From: Rhodovibrionaceae bacterium
Lineage (GTDB): Bacteria > Pseudomonadota > Alphaproteobacteria > Kiloniellales > DSM-21159
Direction: 5' to 3'
NCBI GenBank assembly: GCA_028279885.1
Contig: JANQMX010000095.1
Span: 1-32,341 of the forward strand
DNA length: 32,341 nucleotides
Shown piece by piece: positions 18,060 through 26,057 of this stretch (its first letter is position 1; every line of letters begins with the position of its first letter). A model generated the notes under the pieces. That model did not search any database and had not been told where the DNA came from. It worked only from the letters and a program-made list of their open reading frames with translations. The position numbers were made by a program, and so were the translations under genes.

Positions 18060-19859
18060 ATGCACCTCTATCGCACGCACACCTGCGGGGCGCTTCGCGT
18101 TGCCGATGCCGGCGAAAAGGCTCGGCTGTCCGGCTGGATTCACCGCAAGCGCGACCATGGCCAGCTGCTCTTCATCGATCTGCGCGACCACTATGGCCTG
18201 ACCCAGTGCGTTATCGAAGCCGACAGCCCACTGTTCCAGCAGCTCGAGCGGCTGCGCAACGAGTCGGTCGTCACCGTCACCGGAAAGGTTGTGCGGCGCA
18301 GCGCCGAGACCGTCAATCTGGATCTGCCGACCGGAGAAGTCGAACTGAGGCTGGAAGAGCTCGACGTCCAATCGGAAGCCGATCAGCTGCCGCTGCAGGT
18401 CAATTCCGACGAGGACACGGGCGAGGATACCCGCCTGCGCTATCGCTTCCTGGATTTGAGGCGGGAGAAGATGCAGCGCAAGATCCATCTGCGCAATGCT
18501 GTCATCGCCTCCATTCGCAAGCGCATGTGGGACAGCGGCTTCCAGGAGTTCCAAACTCCCATTCTGACGGCCAGCAGTCCGGAAGGCGCGCGGGACTTTC
18601 TGGTGCCCTCCCGCCTGCATCCGGGCAAGTTTTATGCCCTGCCCCAGGCCCCGCAGCAGTTCAAGCAGTTGCTGATGATGTCGGGCTTCGACCGCTACTT
18701 TCAGATCGCGCCCTGCTTCCGCGACGAGGACAGCCGCGCCAACCGCCTGGCGGAGCACTATCAGCTCGACGTCGAAATGTCCTTCGTCGACCAGGACGAC
18801 GTCTTTTCGACCATGGAGCCGGTGCTGGCAGGCGTTTTCGAGGAGTTCTCGGCCTGGACCGGCGAGGCCCATACGGTCAGCGCCACGCCCTTCCCGCGCA
18901 TTCCCTTCCGCGAGGCCATGCTGACCTATGGCAGCGACAAGCCGGACCTGCGCAACCCGTTGAAAATCGTCGATGTCACCGAGGTCTTCCAGCGCGACGA
19001 CGTCGAGTTCAACGCCTTCAAGAACGTCATCAAGAAGGGCGGCGTGGTCCGCGCCATCCGGGCGCCGCAGGTGGCCGACCGGCCGCGCAGCTTCTTCGAC
19101 AAGCTGAACGACTGGGCCCGCGGCCAGGGTGCCCCCGGCCTCGGCTACATCCTGTTCCAGGGCAGCGAGGGCAAGGGCCCGATCGCCAAGTTCGTGCCGC
19201 CTGCGGCGCAGGAGGCACTGAAGGGCGCAGCGGCCCTGGAGGACGGCGACGCCGTCTTCTTCGTCTGCGATCTGGAGGGCTCTGCCGCCAAGATGGCCGG
19301 GCTGGCCCGCGATCGCATCTGCGACGACATGGGCATCCGCGAAGAAGGCACCTTCAAGTTCTGCTGGATCGTCGATTTCCCCATGTACGAGCTCGACGAG
19401 GCGACCGGGAAGATCGAGTTCTCGCACAACCCCTTCTCCATGCCGCAGGGTGGCCTCAAGACCCTCAATACGACGGATCCGCTGGAGATTCTGGCCTATC
19501 AGTACGACTGCGTCTGCAACGGCAACGAGCTCTGCTCCGGCGCCATCCGGAACCACAATCCCGAGATCATGGAGAAAGCCTTCCACATCGTCGGCTACGG
19601 AACCGAGGTGCTGGAGGAACGGTTCGGCGGCATGCTGAACGCCATGCGCTTCGGCGCTCCGCCGCACGGCGGCTGCGCGTTTGGCATCGATCGCATCGTC
19701 ATGCTGCTGGCGGACGAGACCAACCTCCGGGAGATCAACGCCTTCGTCATGAACGGCCAGTTCGAGGACCTGATGATGGGCGCGCCGGCCGATATCGACC
19801 CGGCACGGCTGAAGGAACTTTACGTCAAAGTTGCCTTGCCGCCAAAAGCCGCCGAGTAA
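18060..19859 (+). CDS. aspS: Aspartyl-tRNA synthetase, probably non-discriminating
   Basis: AspRS charges tRNA(Asp) and, in non-discriminating forms, also tRNA(Asn) for later amidation by GatCAB. The ATG at 18060 follows GAGG at six bases and gives 599 residues, bacterial length. An OB-fold anticodon domain comes first ([19 protein letters not shown]). His33 stands at the position where discriminating E. coli AspRS has Leu30 and non-discriminating Pseudomonas AspRS has His31. Motif 1 region [12 protein letters not shown], the GAD insert and motif 3 [13 protein letters not shown] are normal. Motif 2 is [18 protein letters not shown]: the usual Asp-Arg ... Glu-Phe is changed to Asn-Arg ... Glu-His. 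The change is in the ATP-binding region and is unusual. Confidence 0.96.
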   Translation: MHLYRTHTCGALRVADAGEKARLSGWIHRKRDHGQLLFIDLRDHYGLTQCVIEADSPLFQQLERLRNESVVTVTGKVVRRSAETVNLDLPTGEVELRLEELDVQSEADQLPLQVNSDEDTGEDTRLRYRFLDLRREKMQRKIHLRNAVIASIRKRMWDSGFQEFQTPILTASSPEGARDFLVPSRLHPGKFYALPQAPQQFKQLLMMSGFDRYFQIAPCFRDEDSRANRLAEHYQLDVEMSFVDQDDVFSTMEPVLAGVFEEFSAWTGEAHTVSATPFPRIPFREAMLTYGSDKPDLRNPLKIVDVTEVFQRDDVEFNAFKNVIKKGGVVRAIRAPQVADRPRSFFDKLNDWARGQGAPGLGYILFQGSEGKGPIAKFVPPAAQEALKGAAALEDGDAVFFVCDLEGSAAKMAGLARDRICDDMGIREEGTFKFCWIVDFPMYELDEATGKIEFSHNPFSMPQGGLKTLNTTDPLEILAYQYDCVCNGNELCSGAIRNHNPEIMEKAFHIVGYGTEVLEERFGGMLNAMRFGAPPHGGCAFGIDRIVMLLADETNLREINAFVMNGQFEDLMMGAPADIDPARLKELYVKVALPPKAAE

Positions 19860-19961
19860 AATATATTGAGAACAGAGTGTTATCGGGCCTTTTTCACTTG
19901 ACGTCTTGAGACGGTTGGTGATTTAACCGCGGGGTTGTCTAAACTGCCCCACGGGTTGGCC

Positions 19962-20429
19962 ATGCGCCCACTGTCGATCGTCGCCGGATTTGCGCTGCTC
20001 TCCATAGGGCTGAGCGGCTGTCTCGCGCCCTCTCCCTTCAGCGTTGCCACCATGGTGGCCGGCGCCCACAGCTACGCCGTCTCCGGCAAGACCCTGACGG
20101 ACCATGGCATTTCCGGCATCACCGGGCAGGACTGCGTGGTCACCCGGCTGGCAACGGAAGGCGCGGTTTGCCGGGAGAACGTGACCTATGCGGCCGCCCC
20201 GGACATTCTGCAGCCCTTGCCGACCAAGGGGATCAGCGTCACCCAGGCGAGCGCGCCCACAGCCGTTCAACCCGCTCTGGTCCTGCCGGCAAGCCTGTCC
20301 GGCGACTACCTGAGGAGCGCCCCGCTCACGGCACAACCGGCCAGGACCTACGCCGTCTCTCCGGCAGTGGCGCGGCAGCAGATCGCCTCCACCGGCTATC
20401 TCGCCAGCGGCTTGGATCAGTACTATTAG
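19962..20429 (+). CDS. Small predicted lipoprotein of unknown function
   Basis: This is a 155-residue protein from the ATG at 19962 (a TTG at 19935 would add nine residues). The signal ends in a Leu-Ser-Gly-Cys lipobox, followed by LAPSPFSVATMVAGAHSYAVSGKTLTDHGISGITGQDCVV in substance. The part GKTL-TDH-ISGITGQDC and a following Cys (AVCRE) resemble a small alphaproteobacterial lipoprotein family with a conserved Asp-Cys and a second Cys that may pair. The C-terminal half is Ala/Pro/Thr-rich and looks disordered. No clear ribosome site is seen. The 100-base gap after aspS holds a possible promoter: TTGACG at 19898-19903 with ATTTAA 17 bases later. Function is not known. Confidence 0.7.
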   Translation: MRPLSIVAGFALLSIGLSGCLAPSPFSVATMVAGAHSYAVSGKTLTDHGISGITGQDCVVTRLATEGAVCRENVTYAAAPDILQPLPTKGISVTQASAPTAVQPALVLPASLSGDYLRSAPLTAQPARTYAVSPAVARQQIASTGYLASGLDQYY

Positions 20430-20518
20430 CTGAGGGCGCCTTGGGCTGGTTGGTGGACAGCCGGAGAGCCCTCGCCTAGATTTGCGGCCTTGTTCAACGG
20501 CCTCGGGAAGCCTCTTCG

Positions 20519-21565
20519 TTGACTGACGAGACAGTGGCCGCGTCGCCTGCAGACGACGGCTTTTTCATGCCTGCCGAATGGGCACCACATACCCGCTGCT
20601 GGATGCAGTGGCCCTGCCGCGAGTCGCTGTGGGGCGACCGTCTGGACTTGGCGCGGGAAGCCCATGCCGAGGTGGCGCGCACGATCTGTGAGTACGAACC
20701 GGTGACGATGATCGCCAACCCGGACAGCGTTGCCGAGGTGTCGATCATGTGCGGCAGCGGCGTCGCCGCCTTTCCCTTGGAGCATGACGACTCCTGGGTG
20801 CGCGATACTGGGCCGACGTTCTTGCTCAACCGGGCTGGCGCCCTGGCCGGGGTCGATTGGAGCTTCAACGGCTGGGGCGGGTTGGAAGCGACCTATGACA
20901 AGGATGCCGCCGTTGCCGAGGCCTTGCTGAAGCATCTCGGCATACCGCGCTATGCCACAGGCCTGGTCACCGAGGGCGGCGCCTTTCATACCGACGGCGA
21001 AGGCACGCTGCTGGCGGTGGAAGGCAGCATTATCAATCCCAACCGCAACCCGAACCTCTCCAAGGCCGAGATCGAGCGACTGCTGCTCGCCTATACCGGT
21101 TGCCGCAAGCTCATCTGGCTGCCGCACGGCCTGTCCAACGATGAAACCGGCGGCAATGTGGACAACGTCGCCTGCTTCGTCTCGCCAGGGCAGGTCGTGG
21201 CGGCGACGTGCGACGACGAAACCAGCCCTGACTATGCTGCCTTACGCGCCAACCTGGAGGTCTTGAAAAACACCGCCGACGCCGCGGGACGGGAAATCCA
21301 AGTGGTCGAACTGCCCCTGGCAGAGCGCGTAACGGATGCGGAGCGCGGCCCGCTGCCGACCTCCTACGTCAGCTTCTACATCGCAAACGGCGCTGTCATC
21401 GCCCCGAGCTTCGACGACCCGAAAGACGATCTCGCCTACGAAACGCTGGAGAAACTCTTCCCCGACCGTCAGGTGGTTCAGGTCCGCGCTCTGGACATCG
21501 TCATTGGCGGCGGCGGCATCCACGGCATCACCCAGCAGCAGCCCAAAGGCGGCGGCACGGACTGA
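20519..21565 (+). CDS. Agmatine deiminase family protein with missing catalytic residues
   Basis: This is a 348-residue member of the agmatine/peptidylarginine deiminase fold, full length (the family has about 340-370). Family marks are MPAEWAPHTRCWMQWP at the start, HDDSWVRDTGP (the substrate Asp), TEGGAFHTDGEGT (Glu152) and NDETGGNVDNVACF, with IHGITQQQP at the end. In agmatine deiminases the catalytic His lies in GHVDN and the nucleophile Cys in NIHCITQQ. Here they are Asn213 and Gly336, and the Asn three residues before the Cys is Gly333. Asp215 and Glu152 remain. The enzyme as written should not form the covalent thiouronium intermediate. The start is a TTG with GGAAG about nine bases upstream; a GTG at 20534 is possible. 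It converges on the dehydrogenase (seven-base gap). Confidence 0.88.
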   Translation: MTDETVAASPADDGFFMPAEWAPHTRCWMQWPCRESLWGDRLDLAREAHAEVARTICEYEPVTMIANPDSVAEVSIMCGSGVAAFPLEHDDSWVRDTGPTFLLNRAGALAGVDWSFNGWGGLEATYDKDAAVAEALLKHLGIPRYATGLVTEGGAFHTDGEGTLLAVEGSIINPNRNPNLSKAEIERLLLAYTGCRKLIWLPHGLSNDETGGNVDNVACFVSPGQVVAATCDDETSPDYAALRANLEVLKNTADAAGREIQVVELPLAERVTDAERGPLPTSYVSFYIANGAVIAPSFDDPKDDLAYETLEKLFPDRQVVQVRALDIVIGGGGIHGITQQQPKGGGTD

Positions 21566-21572
21566 GCCGTCC

Positions 21573-22538
21573 TCAGACCAGGCCGTCCGGCAACGCCCGT
21601 CCGGCGAAGAAGGCATCCAGGTTGTCCAAGCACTTGAACCCCATGGCGTTGCGCGTCTCGACGGTGGCACTGCCCATGTGCGGCAGTAGAAAGGCGTTTT
21701 CCAAGCCGCGATAGCGCGGGTCGATCTTCGGCTCGCCTTCGAAGACATCAAGACCGGCCGCCGCCAGCTTGCCGCCGTTCAAAGCGGCAATGAGCGCATC
21801 GTCGTCGACCAAGGTGCCGCGCGCCGTGTTGACCACCACCGCACCGTCCGGCAAGGCGGCAATGCGCTCGGCGTTGAGCCAGTGATAAGTCTCGTCGCTT
21901 GCGGGCGCATTGAGTGACAGGAAGTCGCACAGCGGCAGCATCTCTTCCGCGCTCTCGCAATAGATGGCGCCCTGCTCCTGCTCGAGCGGCAGGCGCCGCC
22001 GATTGCAGTAGTAGACCGTCATCTCGAAGCCCTTGGCCCGCCTGGCCATCGCCTGGCCGATGCGGCCCATACCGAAGATCCCGAGACGCTTTCCCGTGAC
22101 ATGCACGCCGGTGAGCTGGGTGGTCGCCCAGCCGACCCAGCGCCCCTCGCGCAGCATGGTTTGGCCCTCGTGCGCGCGCCGTGCCGCACCGAGAAGGCAG
22201 AGCATGGCGATGTCGGCGGTGGCATCGTTGAGCACGTCGGGCGTATTGCTGACCCGCATACCCCGGCGCTCGGCCGCCGGCAGGTCGATATGCTCATGCC
22301 CGACCGAGAACGTCGCGATCATGCGAACGCCCTCGGGCAAGCGCTCGATCAGCTCGGCCGTCAGCTTTTCGGTCGGCGTACAGAGAATAGCATCGCAGTC
22401 TTCTGCACCTTCCAGGATCTCCTCGGCGCTGTAGGTGCCGTCGTCCGGATTGAGCTTGGCGCGATAGTCGCGCAACAGTCGCGTGTTCACGTCAGGCGGG
22501 AGAGCGCGGGTCACGAAGATCAAAGGCTGCGACGACAC
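21573..22538 (-). CDS. D-isomer 2-hydroxyacid dehydrogenase (glyoxylate/hydroxypyruvate reductase-like)
   Basis: This is a 321-residue NAD(P)-dependent dehydrogenase of the D-2-hydroxyacid family, which reduces 2-oxoacids such as glyoxylate or hydroxypyruvate. The dinucleotide loop is GIFGMGRIG at about residues 153-161. The Arg of NTARGTLVDDDAL, the Glu of GLDVFEGEP and the His of LPHMGSATVETR are the catalytic set, all present. An Asn-Arg-Arg-Arg stretch after the second strand of the Rossmann fold favours NADP(H). The GTG start at 22538 has GAGG eight to nine bases upstream. Substrate is inferred by family only. The convergent neighbour is the deiminase-like gene, and the upstream neighbour, the EipB-like gene, is divergent. 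Confidence 0.92.
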   Translation of the reverse strand: MSSQPLIFVTRALPPDVNTRLLRDYRAKLNPDDGTYSAEEILEGAEDCDAILCTPTEKLTAELIERLPEGVRMIATFSVGHEHIDLPAAERRGMRVSNTPDVLNDATADIAMLCLLGAARRAHEGQTMLREGRWVGWATTQLTGVHVTGKRLGIFGMGRIGQAMARRAKGFEMTVYYCNRRRLPLEQEQGAIYCESAEEMLPLCDFLSLNAPASDETYHWLNAERIAALPDGAVVVNTARGTLVDDDALIAALNGGKLAAAGLDVFEGEPKIDPRYRGLENAFLLPHMGSATVETRNAMGFKCLDNLDAFFAGRALPDGLV

Positions 22539-22603
22539 GATGGCTTACCTCTTATTGGCCTCATTCCGGCCTTTGTGTTTGCAGGGCCGCCAAGCTAAGA
22601 CCT

Positions 22604-22620
22604 TGGCAGCCAAACTGCCA
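22604..22620 (+). repeat. Short inverted repeat abutting the eipB-like start
   Basis: TGGCAG at 22604-22609 and CTGCCA at 22615-22620 are perfect inverted 6-mers with a five-base spacer, ending one base before the ATG at 22622. There is no Shine-Dalgarno sequence in that stretch. It could be a repressor site or an RNA hairpin that controls initiation, or the true start may be the ATG at 22634. Confidence 0.4.
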
Positions 22621-22621
22621 G

Positions 22622-23464
22622 ATGAAACACGGAATGCTCCAGCGCGCCTTCGCACCCCTCATGCCACTCGCCCTGCTCTGCGGCCTGCACAGCCAGGCGG
22701 CGGCGAACCCGTTCGACGCGGCCGAGGGCATCCTCCCGCACCGCGCTACCTACAGCTATAGCTTGGAGCAGCAGAAGAGCGATCCCGGCTATCTCGATGC
22801 GGCGGGAGAGATGGTGACCCGTTGGTCGGACGACTGCGACGGCTGGACCGTCGAACAAACGAGCCGCCTGTTGATCGAGCGGACCGGTGGGATTGCGATC
22901 GATTTCGGCTGGTCGATGGAGTCCTGGGAGTCCAAGGACGGCCTCCAGTTCCGCTATTTCCTGGCGCAGTCGCAAGAGGGCCACGTCACCAGCCGTGTGC
23001 AGGGCCGCGCCACGCTGGACGCCATCGGCGAAGGCGGCGAAGTCGAAATCCGCGGCGACGGCGAGAGCTTCACGGTCGAGCTTCTGCCCGGCACCATCTT
23101 TCCGACCTGGCACAGTCTCGACGTCATCGACAGCCTGCAGCAGGGCCGCCAGCCGCTGTGGCATGTGCTCTTCGATGGCGCCGACGATGAGAACGTGCTG
23201 TCAGGCGTTTCTACCTTCCATATCGAAGAGCGAGCAGCGACCGATGACGAGGTGGAGCGCTTTCCCGCTCTGGACGGTCAAAGGCTGCACCGCATGGCCT
23301 TCGCCTTCTTTCCCATGCAGCAGGATGCGGCGGAGCCAGAGCATGAGATGGAGCTGAGCCTGGCGGTCAACGGCGTGGTAACCGAGTTCGTCTTCGATTT
23401 CGGTGAGTTCGCTGTGCGTGCCAGCCTCGAGGAACTGGAACCGCTGAAGCGCGCTGAGTGCTAG
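22622..23464 (+). CDS. EipB-like cell envelope protein (DUF1849)
   Basis: This is a 280-residue predicted periplasmic protein with a Sec signal ending AQAAA near residue 28. The mature part starts NPFDAAEGILPHRATYSY and has the beta-rich layout of DUF1849, whose Brucella member EipB maintains envelope integrity. EipB folds as a spiral beta-barrel closed by a disulfide between Cys69 and its C-terminal Cys278. Here Cys72 (DDCDGW) and Cys280, the last residue (LKRAEC), are the only two Cys after the signal and sit at matching places. The chosen ATG is the first of two (22622 or 22634). It is divergent from the dehydrogenase gene (83-base gap). Confidence 0.85.
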   Translation: MKHGMLQRAFAPLMPLALLCGLHSQAAANPFDAAEGILPHRATYSYSLEQQKSDPGYLDAAGEMVTRWSDDCDGWTVEQTSRLLIERTGGIAIDFGWSMESWESKDGLQFRYFLAQSQEGHVTSRVQGRATLDAIGEGGEVEIRGDGESFTVELLPGTIFPTWHSLDVIDSLQQGRQPLWHVLFDGADDENVLSGVSTFHIEERAATDDEVERFPALDGQRLHRMAFAFFPMQQDAAEPEHEMELSLAVNGVVTEFVFDFGEFAVRASLEELEPLKRAEC

Positions 23465-23475
23465 AACGCTTTGCG

Positions 23476-23730
23476 TCAGGTGCCGCCCTGCTCTCGGTTG
23501 GCGCGGTAGTCCCACCAGGCAAGGACACAGTCGGTCGGCCCCGGGTCGGTAATGCCTTTCAGGACAAACTCGGCGCGGATCTGCGCGCGCATGGCGAGGC
23601 GCGGCAAGCCGGAGCTGTCGGCCAGGTCCTGCTCCATCCAATCGCAGGGATGAAAGCTCTGATAACGGCTGTAGGTCGCCACGCCAGCAGCGACCACAAG
23701 CAAAAGCACCACGATAAGAGCGTTCTTCAT
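23476..23730 (-). CDS. Small membrane-anchored protein of unknown function
   Basis: This is an 84-residue protein starting MKNALIVVLLLVVAAGVATY, a single N-terminal helix that could be a signal anchor or uncleaved signal. The rest, about 60 residues, is hydrophilic and carries two Cys (FHPCDWMEQDL and GPTDCVLAWW) that could form a disulfide outside the membrane. The ATG at 23730 has a GGGG/AAGG stretch upstream; an ATG at 23751 would add seven residues. I do not recognise the family. It converges on the EipB-like gene (11 bases between stops) and lies 58 bases downstream of the end of dinB on the same strand. Confidence 0.6.
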   Translation of the reverse strand: MKNALIVVLLLVVAAGVATYSRYQSFHPCDWMEQDLADSSGLPRLAMRAQIRAEFVLKGITDPGPTDCVLAWWDYRANREQGGT

Positions 23731-23788
23731 ACCTTGAGCCCCATAGCCCACAGCCGGTCGATTTTACACAAAATAGTGAAAGGCATGT

Positions 23789-25075
23789 CTAGGCACTTGG
23801 TTTCCGGCGGTCGTTCGCCAACAGGCTGCGCCCACGCTGAATGGCTGCGCTCCCACTCTTTTCACGCACCTGTGTCATGGCGTCTTCCAGGCGATGCTGG
23901 CGCACGAGATCGGCGTCCAAAAGGCTGAGCTGATCGGCTTCTTCTTCCCGCTTGAAGTCGCTCACGCCGATGCCGATCAGCCGAAAGCGTCGACCGTCCG
24001 CATTGGCCCGAACCATCTCCCGGCCGGCGCGAAAGATAATCTCCGCAAGATAGGTCGGCGCCGAGAGACGGTGGCTACGGGTGAACTGACGGAAGTCCGC
24101 CGTCTTCAGCTTCAAGGTCACGCTGATCCCCAGCAAGCCCTGCCGTCGCAAGCGTCGAGCCACGGTTTCGCACAAAGGCCAAAGCGCGCGCTCCAAATCC
24201 TCCGCCTCGCTCAAGTCCTCGTTGAAAGTGGTTTCAGCGGAAATGCTCTTGGTTGGCGCGTTGGGCTCGACAGGGCGGCTGTCCTCGCCCCGGGCGAAGC
24301 GGTAGAGCCGCCGGCCCATGGCGCCATAGCGCGCCACCAACTCGGTCTCGGGGATGGGCAGCAGATCGGCAATGCGCCGGATGCCGTCCCGCTCGAGCCG
24401 GCGCGCCAGGGCCTTGCCGACCCCCCAAATCAGGCTGACCGGCTTGTCCGCCAGAAAGTCTTGCGCCTCAGCCCGGCCGATCACCGCGAAGCCGCGCGGC
24501 TTGTCCAGGTCCGAGGCGATCTTGGCGAGGAACTTGTTGCTGCTCAGCCCGACGGAGACGGTGAGACCGAAGTCCCGCTCGATCTCCAGCGCCAAGCGCG
24601 CCAGGCTGAGTGCTGGCGGGCCGCCATGCACGGTCTCGGTGCCCTGCAGGTCGAGATAGGCCTCGTCGATTGACAGCGGCTCGACCAAGGGCGTCAGCGC
24701 CAGCATCCGCTGGCGGATCGCCCGTCCTACCTCCTGGTACTTCGCCATATCGGGCTTGATCACCACGGCATCGGGGCAGGCCTGCAGGGCCTTGAACATA
24801 GGCATCGCCGAGCGGACGCCGTAGAGGCGGGCGATGTAGCAAGCTGCCGCGACCACCCCGCGCCGGGCGCCTCCGACCACAACAGGCCGGTCACGGAGCT
24901 CCGGCCGGTCGCGCTTCTCGATGCTGGCATAGAAGGCATCGCAGTCGATATGCGCGATGCCGAGCTCGCCAAGCTCCGGATGCGACAGCATCCGGTGACC
25001 GCCACAGCGCCCGCAGGCGCCCTCCGCCGTGCCGGCGGGCTGCAGATCGAGGCAGTCGCGGCAGAGACGAGTCAC
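23789..25075 (-). CDS. dinB: DNA polymerase IV (Y-family) with N-terminal Cys-rich extension
   Basis: DinB performs translesion synthesis in the cytosol. From the GTG at 25075 it has 428 residues. A four-Cys extension comes first: Cys5 and Cys8 (LCRDC), Cys21 and Cys24 (ACGRC), then HRMLSHPELGELGIAH, which leads into the polymerase. This looks like a small zinc ribbon and, as I recall, is common in alphaproteobacterial DinB. Catalytic Asp44 and Asp46 (HIDCDAFYAS) and Asp137-Glu138 (SIDEAYLD) are intact. QLSLLD near the C-terminus fits the clamp-binding motif. The start overlaps the stop of the upstream ROK gene by four bases (GTGA), so translation should be coupled. A longer open frame to 25120 lies inside the ROK gene. 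No LexA box was seen. Confidence 0.94.
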   Translation of the reverse strand: MTRLCRDCLDLQPAGTAEGACGRCGGHRMLSHPELGELGIAHIDCDAFYASIEKRDRPELRDRPVVVGGARRGVVAAACYIARLYGVRSAMPMFKALQACPDAVVIKPDMAKYQEVGRAIRQRMLALTPLVEPLSIDEAYLDLQGTETVHGGPPALSLARLALEIERDFGLTVSVGLSSNKFLAKIASDLDKPRGFAVIGRAEAQDFLADKPVSLIWGVGKALARRLERDGIRRIADLLPIPETELVARYGAMGRRLYRFARGEDSRPVEPNAPTKSISAETTFNEDLSEAEDLERALWPLCETVARRLRRQGLLGISVTLKLKTADFRQFTRSHRLSAPTYLAEIIFRAGREMVRANADGRRFRLIGIGVSDFKREEEADQLSLLDADLVRQHRLEDAMTQVREKSGSAAIQRGRSLLANDRRKPSA

Positions 25076-26007
25076 AAGGTCTGCCCTTCCAAGGTCGCCG
25101 CGGCCTCTTCGGGCGACCAAAGCATGGCGGCGCCGCGCACGCCGCTGGCATCGCCGTGCTTGGGCGGCACGATGGGGGTGGCTACGTGATCGGAGAAGAC
25201 ATAGCGCCCGAGTCGTTCGGGAACCGCTGTATAGAGCGCCGCGACCTGCGAGAGCCCCCCGCCCAGAACGATCACCTCAGGGTCGACGATATTGATGACC
25301 TGGGCCAGGGAGCGGGCCAGACGGTCGACGTAGCGCTCCATTGTCGCCTGGCAGCCTGCATCTCCCGCCTCCGCACGGGCGACGATTGCCGCGGCGTCGA
25401 GCTGCTCGCCCGTCGTCGAGCGGTGATCGCGTGCCATGCCCGGGCCTGATAGCCAGGTCTCGATGCAGCCGGCCTTGCCGCAATAACAGGCCGGCCCCGG
25501 CCGTTCCTCGTCCGTCGGCCAGGGTAAGGGGTTGTGCCCCCACTCGCCGGCGATGGCGTGCTGACCAACCAGCGCGCCGCCTTGCAGGTACAGCCCTCCC
25601 CCGACTCCGGTGCCGAGAATGACGCCGAAAACCACTCCGTAGCCCTTCGCCGCGCCGTCCCTAGCCTCGGACAGGACGAAGCAGTTGGCGTCGTTGGCCA
25701 CCCGCAGTGGACGTCCCAGGCCTTTGGCCAGGTCCCGGTCGAATGCCCGGCCGATCAGCCAGGTCGAGTTGGCGTTCTTGACCAAGCTGGTCGCCGGAGA
25801 AATCGCGCCGGGAATACCGCAGCCGACCACCGCCGGCGCCCCCTCGGCCAGCTCTTCAACCAAGGACACAATGGCGCGAAGACTCGCCTGATAGTCCTCT
25901 CTGGGGGTTGGAATGCGCCGTCGGCCCTGTTCTCTCCCTTCGGGCGAAAGAACGCAGGCCTCGATTTTGCTGCCGCCCAGGTCTATACCGATGCGGGTCG
26001 TGCTCAT
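25072..26007 (-). CDS. ROK family sugar kinase (fructokinase / N-acetylglucosamine kinase-like)
   Basis: This is a 311-residue ROK kinase that phosphorylates a hexose or amino sugar with ATP. GIDLGGSKIEACVL (7-20) is the phosphate-1 loop, VANDANCFVLSEA carries the catalytic Asp106, and GVILGTGVGGGL is phosphate-2. The zinc site is a His (GEWGHNPLPW) and Cys of ACYCGKAGCIETWLSG. The WPTDEER insert and that Cys cluster place it with the fructokinase/Mak-NagK branch, with the exact sugar not decidable. It is divergent from divK. The stop overlaps the dinB start, which is an unexplained pairing of sugar kinase and lesion polymerase. Confidence 0.92.
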   Translation of the reverse strand: MSTTRIGIDLGGSKIEACVLSPEGREQGRRRIPTPREDYQASLRAIVSLVEELAEGAPAVVGCGIPGAISPATSLVKNANSTWLIGRAFDRDLAKGLGRPLRVANDANCFVLSEARDGAAKGYGVVFGVILGTGVGGGLYLQGGALVGQHAIAGEWGHNPLPWPTDEERPGPACYCGKAGCIETWLSGPGMARDHRSTTGEQLDAAAIVARAEAGDAGCQATMERYVDRLARSLAQVINIVDPEVIVLGGGLSQVAALYTAVPERLGRYVFSDHVATPIVPPKHGDASGVRGAAMLWSPEEAAATLEGQTL

Positions 26008-26011
26008 GTCC

Positions 26012-26057
26012 TTAATGGGCTTCGTTAAGACACCTTACGGAATCTTAACCCTTTACT
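26012..26057 (+). promoter_or_regulatory. Cluster of TTAA/TTAC motifs with a GAATC site upstream of divK
   Basis: TTAA at 26012 and 26025, TTAC at 26035, TTAACCCT at 26045 and TTAC at 26054 lie in an otherwise GC-rich window. A GAATC (the GANTC target of the CcrM methylase) at 26040-26044 touches TTAACCCT, which matches the CtrA half-site TTAACCAT at 7 of 8. Full CtrA sites need TTAA-N7-TTAA; here spacings are 13, 10, 10 and 9, so the fit is partial. Confidence 0.35.

Noticed and set aside
16948-18201. 417-codon plus-strand frame across rnd and the start of aspS
   Set aside because: It overlaps two well-supported genes and has no protein family signal.
18015-19667. 550-codon open frame opposite aspS
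   Set aside because: It mirrors codon position bias of aspS on the other strand. The protein has no recognisable features.
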